From positions 14,348,001 through 14,412,000 of the forward strand of contig NC_133026.1 in NCBI RefSeq assembly GCF_048771995.1: DNA of 64,000 bases, read 5' to 3'. Of this stretch, positions 12,931-26,381 are shown piece by piece. How positions within the stretch are numbered: position 1 is the stretch's first letter; each line of letters opens with the position of its first letter. The notes beneath the pieces were generated by a model. That model was given only the letters and a program-made list of their open reading frames with translations, was not told the DNA's origin and did not search any database. The DNA comes from Taeniopygia guttata. Taxonomy: Eukaryota > Chordata > Aves > Passeriformes > Estrildidae. The position numbers were made by a program, and so were the translations under genes.

Positions 12931-15900
12931 TTCCTCGCCATCAAAGGAATGGTTCTCTCCCAACTGAAACTGGCTCCTACACTGAATTAGTGTTAAATGA
13001 CCTGGGTCCTATCGTCTTGAAAAAACATTTCCTGCCAAGTGAAGTCTCAGAACAATTTCTGACAGTATAATGTTAGAGCTCTAGATTTAAACAAATAGGA
13101 GGCAGTAGCAAGGCTTTTAAAACAAACAGCTCTCAGCTTCAAAATTGGCTTCCCCAACTACTCCAACAGAGACCAAAATGTGTTAAGCTTGGCACAGTAA
13201 ATGACCCTTCACTTTTCCCTAGCTTTGGATTATCACCACACTTATCACAGCGGACTGGTTTGAGAATCCCGTAGTAATTGCCTCTGTATTCATGAACTTT
13301 TTAACAACATCATTAATACTGCACTGGAGTTATGGACTCCTCATGAAATTATACTAAACTGACACCAAGAGCTTGAACTTTGGATTCTTATTTTAGAGAT
13401 TCCATCCGTGACCCATTGCCCCTCAAAATGTGTGGTTCAGATAAGCTCTCTCAGGATTCAATATTTTTCTGACCTGCCTCTTGGGTCAGCAAAGTGATTT
13501 GGAAAGCTCAAGAGAGTAGCCTTATTTATTACATTTCAACACTTATTTTTTCTAATTCTTGCTAAAACCAGGACCTACAGAAAGAAATTCTTAGGACATT
13601 AAAAAACTCCTCTCAAATTCCAGAAGACCTTTTTGTTTAGTCTTAAGATAGGAAAAGCCTGTCATTTCTTATTGCAGCCAAATCATGCATTACAGGGGAC
13701 AGCTTAAGCAGAATACCCCTGTCAGAAGTTTTACTACAATCTATCTAGTACAGAATACTGAAACATTTTCTATTAGCCAAATATTGTTATCTATATCCAT
13801 GTCAGATAATGCTATTCTCCATCAGCAGTGAAACTGCCAAAATGGTGTAAGATACTCAGGACTGAGCTATGATTTTATGAGACTAACAGGGGCAGGATCT
13901 GTTTTTTATGATAATAGACACAAGAATCTAATTCCCTCTTCCATTACTCCAGCTGACCAGTTCAGACATTGTTATCTGAATACAACGTCTCTGTCTTGAA
14001 TACTCTGAGTAAATGGGATTTAGATGTAATTTATAATTCTTGGAAGGAAAAATATTTCATTACTTCCTATATGGACTACATATGCCAGTAATAATTTAAA
14101 TTCCTAAAGATATGCAGGTGCTTGGATGGAAAAAGTAGACATTTTGATTCCTCAGTCTCTGCTTTGCTTAATTGGATTTTACTGAGCATTTTAAATCGGC
14201 TGAGACTTTTGATCAACTGCACATTTGCCATCACTTCCAAGAGCTTTCACAACACTACAGACCTGAATATCTATCTGACAGACATATTTTTGAATCTACT
14301 AACAGTTCCTTACTAAGATATTTTCATCAAAAATGTAAAACCTTATAAAAAATTCAAATGTTTTGGTTCAGTTGAGGCCCTCAGTTAGAATAATGTCATC
14401 TCATGTCTACATGGCATGGTGTTGTTTTTATTTGGGGGCTTTTAATGCTACAGTGATAGTGATTTCAAAGGTTCTAGCTCCTTTTTAAGAGATAACTTCA
14501 CTATTCTTGATTTTGATCTGTCACCACCTTGCCACAGTATGATATTCCAGGTTTCTTGTTTTGAGTAAATGTATTTTTTTTATCATTTCAGCTTGATAAA
14601 ACAGAAGCCAATTTTGAACAATAAAGCATAAGTAATGTATTTCTATTTTTATATGTTTTCTTGGACATGATTGCAATTTATGAGAAAAACCACTATAATT
14701 ATGAATGCAAATGATTTCACAGTTACTGCAACAGATTTTGTTTATATATGTTAAACTATGCTGAGAAAGAGACGGCTTTGATCTGGGAAACTCATTAATG
14801 TCTTTGCAAAACAGCAATCAGAACATGGTATACAGCAGCGATAGGGACTGTGGTTCACCAGGATGTGAGTCAAACGCCAGCTTTGAAATTCAGACACCCT
14901 CTTGTGTCAGTACACAGAGGTGGATCATAGGCAGCATAGTAGGATTTTTTAAATTAAATTTTTAAGAAGGTGTTTCTAGCCTGACAGAAATAATACTGTA
15001 ATTTATTAAATCAATAGAGTTATGCTTTCTACCAAGCCAAGGCAGAAGTTCCAGGGAGGACTGACAGCACATATCCCCATCCTGTGAAATCCAAGAGGCT
15101 GGGGGTGCAAGCTTGAGCATTCAGCCCTTGATGTTTGCTCTGCATTCTCTTTCATAATGCTTTGGACTATTCCCTTTACATCTCTTCAACATGAGGCTTG
15201 GGTTCATCCTGAGGTTAGCTTCCACCAAGGAGCAGCATGGATGAGGCCATACTGTGTTTAGCTGTCTCCATCTGTCACCATCCTCCAACATTAACCCAGA
15301 AGACCTCGTACTCTCACATGCAACCCAAAATATTCACACAACACTCCAGGGCATGTGTATACTCTCCACTTCACACTTATTAAAATCCCACTCTTGAGGC
15401 TGTAAGGCGGTTTCCTCATTAGCAGCCTGGCCTGTGGACCCAGCCCTGACGACAAGTGCTGTTAACACCATGTCAACAGATGTCTGAGGAGCACTGTGGA
15501 GCCAGCCTGGGCCTCACAGAGACAGCAACCCTCCTGTCAGAGTGCAAGAGGGAAGCCCAGGAGGGGAGAGCCAGCCAGATGCCCCAAAGGAACCATCAGG
15601 GTATTGCACCATTCACAGGCCATACCAATAGCGTCACATGAGTTCAAAAAACAGTAGTTACCCCAAGAGTATCCCGACAGCAATACCCAAAAGTAATTCC
15701 TTGCCTTCCCCTTACACAGCTCCAGATACCTAGTCACACTTCAGCACCTTTCTCGTTCACAGTTGGCCCAGGTGAGCTTAGAAGGATTGTAGGTGGGCCT
15801 TACACAAAGCACAGGGAATATCTGTGAGTCATCCAGCAAATGGGCACAGCATGGGCACTGTGCTGGACAGGCCTGAGACCTGGAAGAGGAAGCCAGGCGG

Positions 15901-16284
15901 TATTGGCATGAGAAGGGTCATTTACCACTGCCTTCAGTGTTTCCTCAGAACTCACCGCCGCACAGATGGCCTTCTGCAGGGTGGGGGAAACATATATAGG
16001 CCTCTCTTGTAGAAAACGTGAGATTTGCTCCTGGATGTGGTGGGGAGGAGATCAGCACAGCAACATTGGGTGGTGCCCCTCTGTCCCCCTCAAAGACACC
16101 CTCCTGCCTCCAGCATTTGAAGTAAAAGACACTGCACCCACTCCCCCTGGCCAAAGAGTAAGATCTCACACTGTGGAATACTGAAATGCTGCCTAGACCT
16201 GTCAACCAGAGCAGCTGAAAGCCTTGTGCACCCTGATTTTTACACAGAAATCTGGGCTATCACCTAGTAGATGGGGAAGGGAAG
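12931..16284 (+). other. Non-coding stretch between the LINE fossil and the hexamer array
   Basis: The first 200 bases may still belong to the LINE fossil. From about 15030 the base composition becomes GC-richer up to the hexamer array, with no recognisable gene or element. A poly-T of eight at 14574 is the only simple run of note. Confidence 0.6.
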
Positions 16285-16398
16285 GGGAATGGGAATGGGA
16301 ATGGGAATGGGAATGGGAATGGGAATAGGAATAGGAATAGGAATAGGAATAGGAATAGGAATAGGAATAGGAATAGGAATAGGAATAGGAATAGGAAT
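16285..16398 (+). repeat. Two-variant hexanucleotide array (GGGAAT)7 (AGGAAT)12
   Basis: Seven perfect copies of GGGAAT (16285-16326) switch without a break to twelve perfect copies of AGGAAT (16327-16398). The flanks are purine-rich relatives (GGGGAAGGGAAG before, AGGAAGG after). Both halves are otherwise free of errors, indicating recent slippage or homogenisation from two founder units. Confidence 0.97.
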
Positions 16399-19300
16399 AG
16401 GAAGGTAATCCCCAATAGGAAGGGGAGGGATGATGAATGAATCCTTTGTATGTCCTCACGCTCAAAACCCTCCTAGAAACCCTGCCTGGAGGTATCAGCA
16501 GAGGGTCTGCTCTCCACAGTGGGCAGCTGAGCAACAAGTATGTAGGGTCACCCTTCACTTTGATTGTTTCCTTTCCATACTAAAAATGTGTTCATCAAAA
16601 GTAGCCCTTCATTTTGGTTAACTCTCACATTAATAGTTTTCTATTTGCTGGACAGCATCAGTTTTTGCAAAGATGTAGTAATTGTCTGTGCAGCTACTAA
16701 AGCTGTGTCTATATTTGTTGACTGAATGGATTAGAGATTGTTCCCTGGCCTGATGGCAACTGACTCAGCCTCCTTTCTGCAGGACAGCTTCATCCAGACT
16801 TCCTTTGGGGAATGGTTCCTGAGCCATATTGACTCCTCTAGGTACTGCCTGCATGAACTAGGTTGCAGTAAATTAAACCGCACTGAAATCATGATGACAA
16901 TTATCAGTAGTGCTCAGGTCCACCCCACACCCTCATCAGTGTATCAGTTTAACTGTGGCCTGCTTAACTTTGAAATATGAACCTATTTCAAGTTGACATA
17001 AGTAGGGATTGGAATGACTGCAAGTTACAGAGCAACACTCTATCCTTGGTTTATCCTTTAGACAAAGAAAGTTTTCTTTGGACTGGAAAACTTGTTAGCA
17101 ACTGAACAAAATTAACCTAATCAGTTTTAATACGTAGGAATTTGAGTTTGATGAAGACAATTTTCCATGGGGCATAGGCAAGCAGGAGAGTCTCAGAAAC
17201 ATTGACTTAGTTCAGTGAGTATTTCTTAGGTAAATCTTTTGATTAGTTGCCAAGGAATTGTTTCTTTTCCATGTTTGCAATACCTTACTCTGCAATGAGA
17301 GCCAAGTACGGCTGGCAGCATTCTCATCCCGAGGCAGTGGGTCAATAGGTTAATGTCTTGGCTAAAGACCCTGAGTGTGTCTTGGCAGAGCAGCAGCCTG
17401 GGCCAGAAGGCAACCACAGACCATAATAGCGAGCTTCACTGCCCAGCACTCCCCTTTCACCTAGGGAGATATTACACTCAAATATCCCCAGCCTCTCTAA
17501 ATACCTGTTGCTGCCTTTCTGCTGGGTTTTAGCATCTACATGCAATCTTGCCACTGTGTCTAGGGATTCTAAACTTTTAAGCTACTTTTTGGTTTTTTTT
17601 TTAAGCAGTCAATGCAGAAAATCTCATTTCATCTGCAAAAGTGTGGGACTTTGGAAAAATGAGCTCTGACATGTCTCTGATATTCTTTAGCCACAAAGAT
17701 TACATTTAAAAGCAGAAATTGCTTATTACCACTGTCTCATCATGAACTTAATATTTTTTTCTTCAGGTACCACATTTGCATAATTAAGAACCATTTATAC
17801 ACTTTGGTTCTAAATTTTAATTCACCTTAAACTCTTCAAGATAATGTGTCTATACTTTACTTCAATGAAGCCTTTGGAGAGGTCCTGAATATAAGAATGA
17901 ATGCAAAATGTGTTATTTATTCACTGATTGCAACAGGATCATATATGTGTGCCACAAAATTATCTTGTAAGACAAAAATCAAGGCAGCAAATAAAATAAG
18001 CCCTTTCAATAAATCCAGTAAGTTCTGGTCATTCCCAAAAATGTTATTTCAATTAGATTCAGGGAGTGATACTGCACATGTCAAAAAATCAACTTCATTA
18101 ATTTTTTCATGTTTCATCCAGATACTGTATCACAAAGGTCTGGAAGCCCTTTTCTAATTATGGATAATTGGGTGAAAGAACATTTGAATTTATATTAACA
18201 TGTGAACTTTCTGCATGAAGAGCTCTCCAGCAACGTGCTCAGTGTTGTACTAAGGAGCTGAAAAAACATCACCTCCTATTTGGTGTTGAATGGCAGCTCA
18301 GGTTACTCACTCTTTTATAAGATTGCACAGTATCTTGCAGGATTAATTTGAAGTGGGGTTCTTGGCCATTGGTCACAGCATGTTATTTTCTGCCTAGCTG
18401 AAACCATCTTCATTCCAGTCAATAAAACCCAAGCACCTTTTGGATTCACTACTTGTAATTGCCAAGCTGTTAAAGTGGGTTTTGACCTTTTTCTAGTCTA
18501 TATGTGGTACCTGGTTTTTGTCTGTTTATTACTCATTAAGATCTTTGTGATGGAAGAATTTGCCCCAAAGGAGAAGAAAATAATTGAAGGTTTTATATGC
18601 TATGGCATGATGAACAAGCCATGAAGGAAATTTCAAAAACAACATAGCATATAAATGTCAGAGAGTTTGCATCCAAACACAAATCTCACTAGAATAAATC
18701 AAGGACTGTTACTAATCAGAGTCTGAAATGATCTTAAAGAACAAAGGTGTGTGTAAGACTTTAACTACAGGGATGAAAAAAGAGACTATGTCATGATTAT
18801 AAATTCTGCAATGATGACAAAGAAGCTTCAATGTGGTAAAGCCAGCAGAGCAGTTGAAAACAAAAAAAGCAATGTCTCTGGACAGATTTAAAATAACATT
18901 GAATTTAATTTTTTTTTTCATAGCAAACAAGATGTTCTCTGGCAAAAGATATGAATCCTTTGTCAAGGCTGTCCAGATGGCCTTTGTGAATAAAATACTG
19001 CACACAGCAGTGACATACTTGTTGGACAGATAACTTACAGATTTGGAAACAGCCTGTTGGAGAGCTTCTTCATTAAACTAATAATGTTTCTGGTGATTTG
19101 GTTGCATGAAGCCAAAGGCCTAGTGACAATTTCACAGAAAAGAAAGTTTTAGCTGCTATGACAACGTGAACAACTATGTTTCTCCTCATGACAACCTGTC
19201 TGAATTATATAAAGTCATGAACCCACAATGAAAAATGGATTGCAGAAAGGTCTGTAAGAAATGTTAAACTATACCTGGAAGATGAAAAAAAAAACTAATA

Positions 19301-22300
19301 CAATGATTCTGTTACCCTTTTCATGAAATAAGATTGAGAAGATTGTAAGTATGTTGAAAACTGCTTTGGTTATTGCTTTGATGCTTCTTTTACAAACTTT
19401 TTTTTTCCCAGCAAAGTAGGTAAAGCTCAAAACAGGAGTTCTTCAGTTGACTTTACTGGCAACAAAGTGGTCTCAACACAGTTAAAAAATAAAGTAGAAA
19501 AGAACAGGATGGAGAAAAAATATTAACAAAACAAATTTATAAGAAAAGTCAGGTTTGAAAAAAAAAAAGACAAACACAACAAATATCCAATAGATGTTAG
19601 GCCTTTTAAAATATAATTTTCTATTCTTTGTTCAGACTGACTTTTAATTTCTTTTTCTAATTCTATACCAGGGAGTTTGCCAATCCAATTTTCTAACACT
19701 CCCATTGGGTCTCTCTGATATCTCTCTACCGCCCCCTATAAATTCAGTTTTAAAAAATTTTCCACATGTATTCCGTACCAAAAATGTCTTTCTATTTTGA
19801 CTATATCTTCCTGATAAAGTAACAAAACAAAAATTCCACATTGTGGTGGGATTTTTTTTTCAAAAAAATTTTATGAAACATGGTATTTAACAGCAATATT
19901 CCTACAAACATAGCAACAAGGAGAAAATACTGAAAGAAACCAACATTCTGGAAATTAACCCCATAGATCAGACCAGTATATATCTTGTTTTACACTTTCA
20001 AGTACTGATATGAAACAAAATTTACCCATGCAGAGCCTAAGAGCTCCTTCTAGATCTCAGTCCAAATTCTTGCTCTGCAAGAACAAGAGCAGTAGATATA
20101 TAAACTAAGTATATTCTATTTGTTTGAATAATACTCCTACCATTGTATGCAATCACCTGAATAAAGATCTGTGTGCTAGTGATTGTTTCCACCTCCTGCA
20201 ATGAAGCTAACTGACTGGAGGTAATCCACTGCCTAAGAGTTAATCCCTCTGAATACGATTCCCTGAATTTCTAGTTAATCCACTATAGCCTACAAATGGG
20301 TTCTCCATTGCATGTTTAACATCAAAGTCTGCCAATGTAAATGTTCCCTAGTTAATAAATAACCCAAACAAGCATTTAGCTGAAAAGCCATTTAACATCA
20401 GCTGTAATAAGTGACAAAGAAAATTATGATAGAGAGCATCTCTTGAAGAAGATGAGAGAGGGCAGAGAAAGGGATCCTGATCTGTAATGAACGCAGTTCT
20501 ACTGCTTGTTTACCGTGACTGCTGCACTGTAGCTAAAGGGGGTGCATGACAACCATGCAGCGTTGCTGTGACAGCTTTCATTCCCCTGATAACATTGCAC
20601 CCTTCCTAGTATTATTCTATCAGATGAGGCAGGTATAAAGTAGTGCACATAATTCCCAATAATATGATATAATCACACGGACCTTTACGGATGAATAGAT
20701 TATATGAGCAAGACACTAATTTTCCAGACAAAAATAGAGGAAGACAAGAAATACAAAGGTACATCTAACACTGTTTTTTACCTACTTCTTAATGATTATA
20801 AACCTTCAGCGTGGCAAAACCTTACTTTGAAAGAACTGCTATTTTTGTTTTTTTGCAGCAGTTATCTTAGTGTAAACATAGATACTGATATACCCATTAT
20901 GCAAGCAAATGGAAACAACTGAAGCTGATAAAAACAAGTTTATAATCTAAGGGTCCATTATCATCATACAGGGCCTGCTTTTCTCCTTTGAAGTCAGTGG
21001 GATTTTGTCATTGCCACCAATGGAAATATAGTCAGATATTTAGTCCATATGGAGAATTTGCTATGTATTACTTTCTTAATCACAGAAACAGCTACTTCAA
21101 AACCCCTTGAGTTGATCAGGCATTATTATTAAAAACATAACTGTAAATCATATGCTGTATATGCTGTCTACTTCCTATTTCAGATAAAAGCAGATTACTC
21201 TGAGAATATACAAATATTACTGAAGAAAGAAAAAAAAAAAGAGGAATGGGACAATTTGGAGGAACATGGTGACTGTGTCTAGATTTTGGCAGCTATAGCA
21301 ATGCAAGCAATAGAGGAATTAGGCTGTGGAGAGACGTGATGAGCTTGTTGTCAAATTGAAAATGGGACTATAATGATATGTGAGATAATTTGCCTTTGAC
21401 ACAAACGAAAACATTGGACTTCTGATGATCAGATAATCAGCTAATAAAGCCTGGGGCTGTGCTAATTTTTTGGAGTGGAATGTGTTTAGACAGGATGATG
21501 GACATTGATAAGGCATTTATGTCATGGCACAGTTGTGATTCCAAAGAGTTTGGTAAGATATTTGTGAAATGAATCTGACCCTAGCAATGTAGTCAGTATG
21601 GAGATGATGTAAAAGCAAATGAATCTGATCTTTAACCAACGGAGTCTAGGATATGAGTGTATATTGCAACACATGGGCATATGCGAATTTCAATAATGTA
21701 CAAATCAGATGGCGCAGTCTATGAAAATAAATGTATTCGCAGTGGTTCTTTGGAAAAGGCTAATATGTGCAGTGAAAGAAGAAGGATCATTTAGATGTGT
21801 GTGGCTGTGCATGGAAAAGAGGTGTAACGTGAGAGGACAGGGTAAAAAAGCATTGGGTGTGAGAGACTGAGTAGGAGGATAAAAGATGTAGGAGATAAAA
21901 GGGCTGAGAGAGGAAAGATACAGACAAGGTAAAATGTATGTCTGATCTTAAAGATAAGGGTAAATAGCTTTGGTTCTTTGGTTCAGTACAGTAAGCAACA
22001 GGAAGCCAAGTAGTGATTCATATGGCCAAAACAACAGAAGAGGAGATGACACAGAAGCCTAGTTTTGGAGAGATTATTGGGGAAGATAAGTGGGAAAAAA
22101 AAAAAAAAGAAAACATTAGAGAAAAGGATATAAATGAGCACCAGACTGTATATGAAGATATTAGTAGACACAGTCATAAAGGAAACATATTTTTATTCTG
22201 CACTAAATACTCATAGGAAGTCTCCATTTCCAGGCTTTTAATATTATGGATGAGTTTAATTTGTTGTGTTTCTTTTTCAAAATAATACCAAATAAATGTG

Positions 22301-23506
22301 TCTTCAGCCATTGATTAATCATTTGCCAAACGTAGTTTTTAATTAAATGTGCTATGTGAGTACATAAAGGAATAAACATCAAAGTTGCTCCCTTCTGCTA
22401 TTGTTAAAATGGGAAAATGTTTTTTTCCTTTGGAATTTTAAGTTTTATATTACATGATTTAGCCCAAGGCAAATATTTTTTTATGACTGAATTATAAACT
22501 TCTTGAGAAACAGGTTTATAACAGAAGTGCAGACAATCTTCAAAAAAGCATTATAAACACCAAGTCAAATAATGAAGCAAAGATGGGCTTGAACCCAAAC
22601 CCCAAAGCTAGCCACTCCATTAACTTTTACGTACACTGGATTCAGATTCAGTCTTTGTAGCACTAACTCATCCTTGCCATAAAATCCCATTACTGATGTG
22701 AAAATGGAGAGCTGAACAAATGTGTAAGCAGTTGCAGGATCAGGACCTAAAATTCCGTGACTAAAATGTGAGAAGTGGATTATAAAAAGAGACTTCTGAA
22801 TGTTTCATTTGATGCCAGTTTATATTCAAGATTATTAAAGATTAAACATTTTCAGGTAAATACACATAAACCAAGGATAGAATGTCTTCACTCATCATTC
22901 TAGGGCAATTCATACATGGAAGAAAATTGTGCTGATATCCATGAACGAGAGAGAAAAAGATGGGTGGAAAAATTAGAGTAGTGTCATTCATGTTATGATA
23001 GGGAAGGACATTAATGTACCAGACTCTGGTGTATTTTCTAGGCCTTGAGACATCAGCAGGAAAATAAATAAATAAATGAAGTCCCATTGTGGAATCCATA
23101 ATGCCCACACAGTGCTGAGGAAGGGCAGAAATCCTCTTTTATAGGCCATGTTAGCCCCAACAGAAGCCATTCCTGTTCAGATGCCTTTGCAGCCTGTTGC
23201 ACATCTCTCTCTCTGCAAGAGGAAGCCCTGATATTTGAGACATAAGCATGTTGAAATAAACCTTGGTATATGGATTAGTGATTACAGACTAGGCTCAGGT
23301 GATAAAAGCAACTTGCATCATTATCTTACAAACTACCACATTGTACCATCTTCCCTAGTGTACATGTTCTGTCTGCATTTAAGTGTTTTCTTCCAGAGAA
23401 AGGAATTTCTTTAAAATTCACTAGCTACTAAAAAAAATCTATGTCTACATCTGCAAAAAGCAATTTATTAATCCAATAGGAAAAAAATGGATTAAATACA
23501 ATGGCT
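16399..23506 (+). other. AT-rich non-coding stretch
   Basis: I see no gene. Short homopolymer runs are common (for example T9 near 18909 and A-runs at 21229 and 22097). A purine-rich, repeat-like segment lies at about 21800-22110, with GGAAGCCAAGTAGTGATTCA at 22001; it has the look of a decayed interspersed repeat, but I cannot assign a family. Confidence 0.6.
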
Positions 23507-23558
23507 GGTTGGTTGGTTGGTTGGTTGGTTGGTTGGTTGGTTGGTTGGTTGGTTGGTT
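23507..23558 (+). repeat. Tetranucleotide array (GGTT)13
   Basis: Thirteen uninterrupted GGTT units lie in otherwise ordinary AT-rich sequence. It is a simple microsatellite, probably length-polymorphic. Confidence 0.98.
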
Positions 23559-25559
23559 TGGAGGATCTTTACAGCATACAGCTGTACATGCTTATTTCCT
23601 TTCTGCAGATTCCTAGAAATCACCTGACAGACAATGTTATCCCAAAGCAAGAGGGCCATCATTGTCATACAGTCAGTGTATTTTTTGATGCACATGCTTT
23701 CTGGGTATCTGTCACTTTGAGAATTAATCTTGGTTTCTGAAACACATTTTAAAACAAATGTGTATGTATATATTTCTGCAAACCCTTAGTAAGCAGGTAA
23801 TTTCTGTTTTCAAAAATAGGTTTAGTTTATTTTAGAGGCTATATTGCGCAAACAGTCAAACTATGATCAGGTCAGAAACCATTTATCTCAAGGACTGTCC
23901 AGCAGAATGAGTTTTAATAATCAGAAAGCACTGTTAACTCCCCTTCCCCCGTGTTCTGGGAATGTCTCTAAAAGAAAAAAAAATAAAGGGGTCTTAATGT
24001 GCTAGCTATAAAATATACATCCCAATCAATCAGGAAAATGGATAAGTATTGCAAATGATGATCCAGAGACTGCCTAAAGATGGGGAAATGAGACTGAACC
24101 CAATAACTCAATCTGACTAGTTCCAGCCTGCCTGTTTCTAGCCTGCCTGCAGACGCAGGCATGGGCAGAAGCAGGGTCATGGGCAGGGGCAGAAGCAGAA
24201 GCCGACAAAGGAAAGAATTAAGTGTACAGAGAGTATAACAGGATCAAACTGCATTTTACTGCACAATATTAGGGAATTGTAATCACGGAAGAGAAGGGGA
24301 ATGTCTGGAAAACACTCAGAAAGTAGTGGTGAGAGAGTGTGCAGTATGAAAACAGCAGACATTTCCTACAGACTTAATCTCCAGACTTCAGCTGACCTTA
24401 AACTCAGGGCTTCAAAAGGGCAGCAAGAGAGTGAGAGTAGAAATCTCAGACTCAGAGCTAGAGACAAAGGGATGGAGGAGGCTGGATTTGTGTTTCCGTA
24501 CACAGATGTAACACATTTGTAGTAAATCTGTGTGGCTGTAGACTGACAACTATGTTTGAAAACTATTTCAAACAGGGCTATATCATCAGAGTGGACAGCA
24601 GTTTACTGCCACGGCTACACTTGAAGGACGACCCTCTCCTCAGCAAAATCCAGCACTTTTCCCACTGTATCCTTTATAAAAACTCCTTATGGAATAGGTC
24701 TTCTATCAGGCCTTTTTCCTGATGAAGCGTTAACAGAGTTTGCCTTGACTGTGCCCCAGTAACAAATTGTTTTCAAACTGCCCTGGGACATGACAGTGGC
24801 TGACATCCACCACTGGCTGCAGGTAATTTTGCTAGCACAGACCCATCTTTGGGGACCATTTAATACTGTGTTTCAGCTTTCAGCCTTGGAGCTCTTCCTG
24901 TGACCCCTACCCCAGCGACTGGATTGTCCTCACCGTGGAGGGTGTGCCAAGTAAAAGAAGCAGTTGGGTTCAGCAAGGTGATCACTCCCCAGGTGCAGGG
25001 ACAGCCGGTAAGGCAGGGCAACAGGGCAAGGAAGAGACAGGGTCCGTAGGTGGTGAGCACCAGACCGTGCAGCCAAAGCAGCAGGATTCAGAGCCCGGTA
25101 TGTCCCCGCTTTGTTCCGTTCCTCGGGTGCCAGTGGTGGTGGAGGGGAGAATGCTCAGGAGGAGACACACACTCCCCAGTGGGGATTTCATGCTGCACAG
25201 CCTCCTTCGGGAGCAGAGCCGGCCCTGGGGGACCCCAGCAGCTCCTCAGCCCCTCAAGAGGCTTCATGAGCGACAGACAGACTGAGAGGGGCAAAGCTGC
25301 AACAGGAGCTGAGAGAGACGGGAATGACAGCAAGAGTGGGTGAGAAGGGAGGTGGGGAAAGGGTCGGAAGGGAGGGAAATACGGGGAGGTCTCCCCCCGA
25401 GATGCAGATGTGGAGTGGCCAGATAAGCCTGACACCTGGTGGGTCCTGGCAGCTCACCCCACATCAGCACAACCTGCTTCCCCTAGGACAAGAAGGGACT
25501 GTGGGGGAAGCAGCAGCAGTGGGACGAAGTCCCACTGAGGACTTCGAGGGACACGTACT
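23559..25559 (+). other. Transition from AT-rich DNA to the NRP1 CpG island
   Basis: No gene is supportable. GC content rises from about 24780. The segment 24890-25480 is GC-rich but CpG-poor compared with the island itself. It could hold distal promoter elements or a divergent non-coding transcript; nothing in the sequence proves either. Confidence 0.5.
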
Positions 25560-25972
25560 CTCACACGAAACAAAAAAAAAGAGTGTTGGAAGGGGGAGAA
25601 GGCGGCGGAGGAGGGAAGGGCGGCAGAGGGGATGGCCCGGGAAGGGACGGGGCAGGGTTCCCACGGGGTACCCGAGGCGAGCGAGCCGGGAGGTGGGCAG
25701 GGGTGCGTGGGTGTGTGCGTGTCTGTGTGTGGGGCCGGGGCGGCAGGGCACGGCAGGACACGGCCGGGCAGGGCCGGGCAGGGCTGCGCGGGGCCGCAGG
25801 TGGTGCCGCCGCCCGCATCGGCTCTACCTGCCCTGGCGGGGGCCGCCGCCTCTCGCCGCCCCTCTGCTCCTCGCGTTCCCCCTCGCCAGTCCCCGCCTCG
25901 GCTGAGCGCCAGAGCTGGGGCTTGCCGTGTTTGTTTGTTCTTTCTTCCGCTCTGCCGATGTCTTGGGGGTCT

Positions 25973-26034
25973 GAGAAGGAGGAGGAGGAGGAGGAGGAGA
26001 AGGAGGAGGGCGGGGAGGGGGAGGGGACTGGGGC
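25973..26034 (+). promoter_or_regulatory. Polypurine tract with adjoining G-rich block
   Basis: Positions 25973-26010 are 38 consecutive purines dominated by GGA triplets. After a single C at 26011 come runs of four, five and four G at 26012-26026, then another G4 at 26030-26033. The first part could form a triplex. The second matches a G-quadruplex pattern of four G runs with short loops. The block also holds a GC box (26008-26015). It is upstream of the probable leader exon, so a role in NRP1 transcription is plausible but inferred. Confidence 0.55.
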
Positions 26035-26194
26035 TTGGGAGACGGCGGTTCCTCGGCCTCTCTTATTGCCGCTGAGTTGCGCTCCTCTTCCTCAGGCTGC
26101 GAGCAGGAGCCGCCCGGGCGCTTCCCACTTCCCCGGCCGGCCGGCAGTCCCTGCTGCGGCAGCGCACTCGCTCGCTCGCCTCCCGCCGGGGCAG

Positions 26195-26381
26195 GTGAGT
26201 GCGGGCACGGCCGGGCACCGCCGGGCACCGCGCCCCGGGGCTCCGCGGCTCCGGCTCCGGCCCCGCGGGAGCCGCGGCCGCTGGAGAGCGGCGCAGGCAG
26301 GGGGGAAGCAGTTTGCCAAACTCCAGCGCCCGGCTGGTCTCCGCTCACTGCCCCTTTCCCTTCCTTATCTCCTCTCCGCAG
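26195..26381 (+). other. NRP1: Possible 187-bp intron inside the NRP1 5' UTR
   Basis: A full-consensus donor, CAG|GTGAGT, sits at 26194/26195. A long C/T tract ending CTCTCCGCAG lies at 26351-26381, with CTCAC-type branch-point candidates just before it. Together they outline a very short GC-rich intron upstream of the start codon, with a non-coding leader exon ending at 26194. An alternative acceptor at 26509 would give a 315-bp intron. This is inferred from motifs only; unspliced use of the whole segment as 5' UTR is equally possible. Confidence 0.4.

Noticed and set aside
16202..16558. 118-codon minus-strand frame with Ser-Tyr and Ser-His repeats
   Set aside because: Generated by the hexanucleotide array; stops are absent only because the repeat is periodic.
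22575..22640. tRNA-like B-box (TTGAACCC) segment
   Set aside because: No A box, no cloverleaf arms at proper spacing on either strand.
25824..26348. 174-codon minus-strand frame in the CpG island
   Set aside because: Pro/Arg/Ser-rich with no domain, antisense to the NRP1 promoter; same GC artefact.
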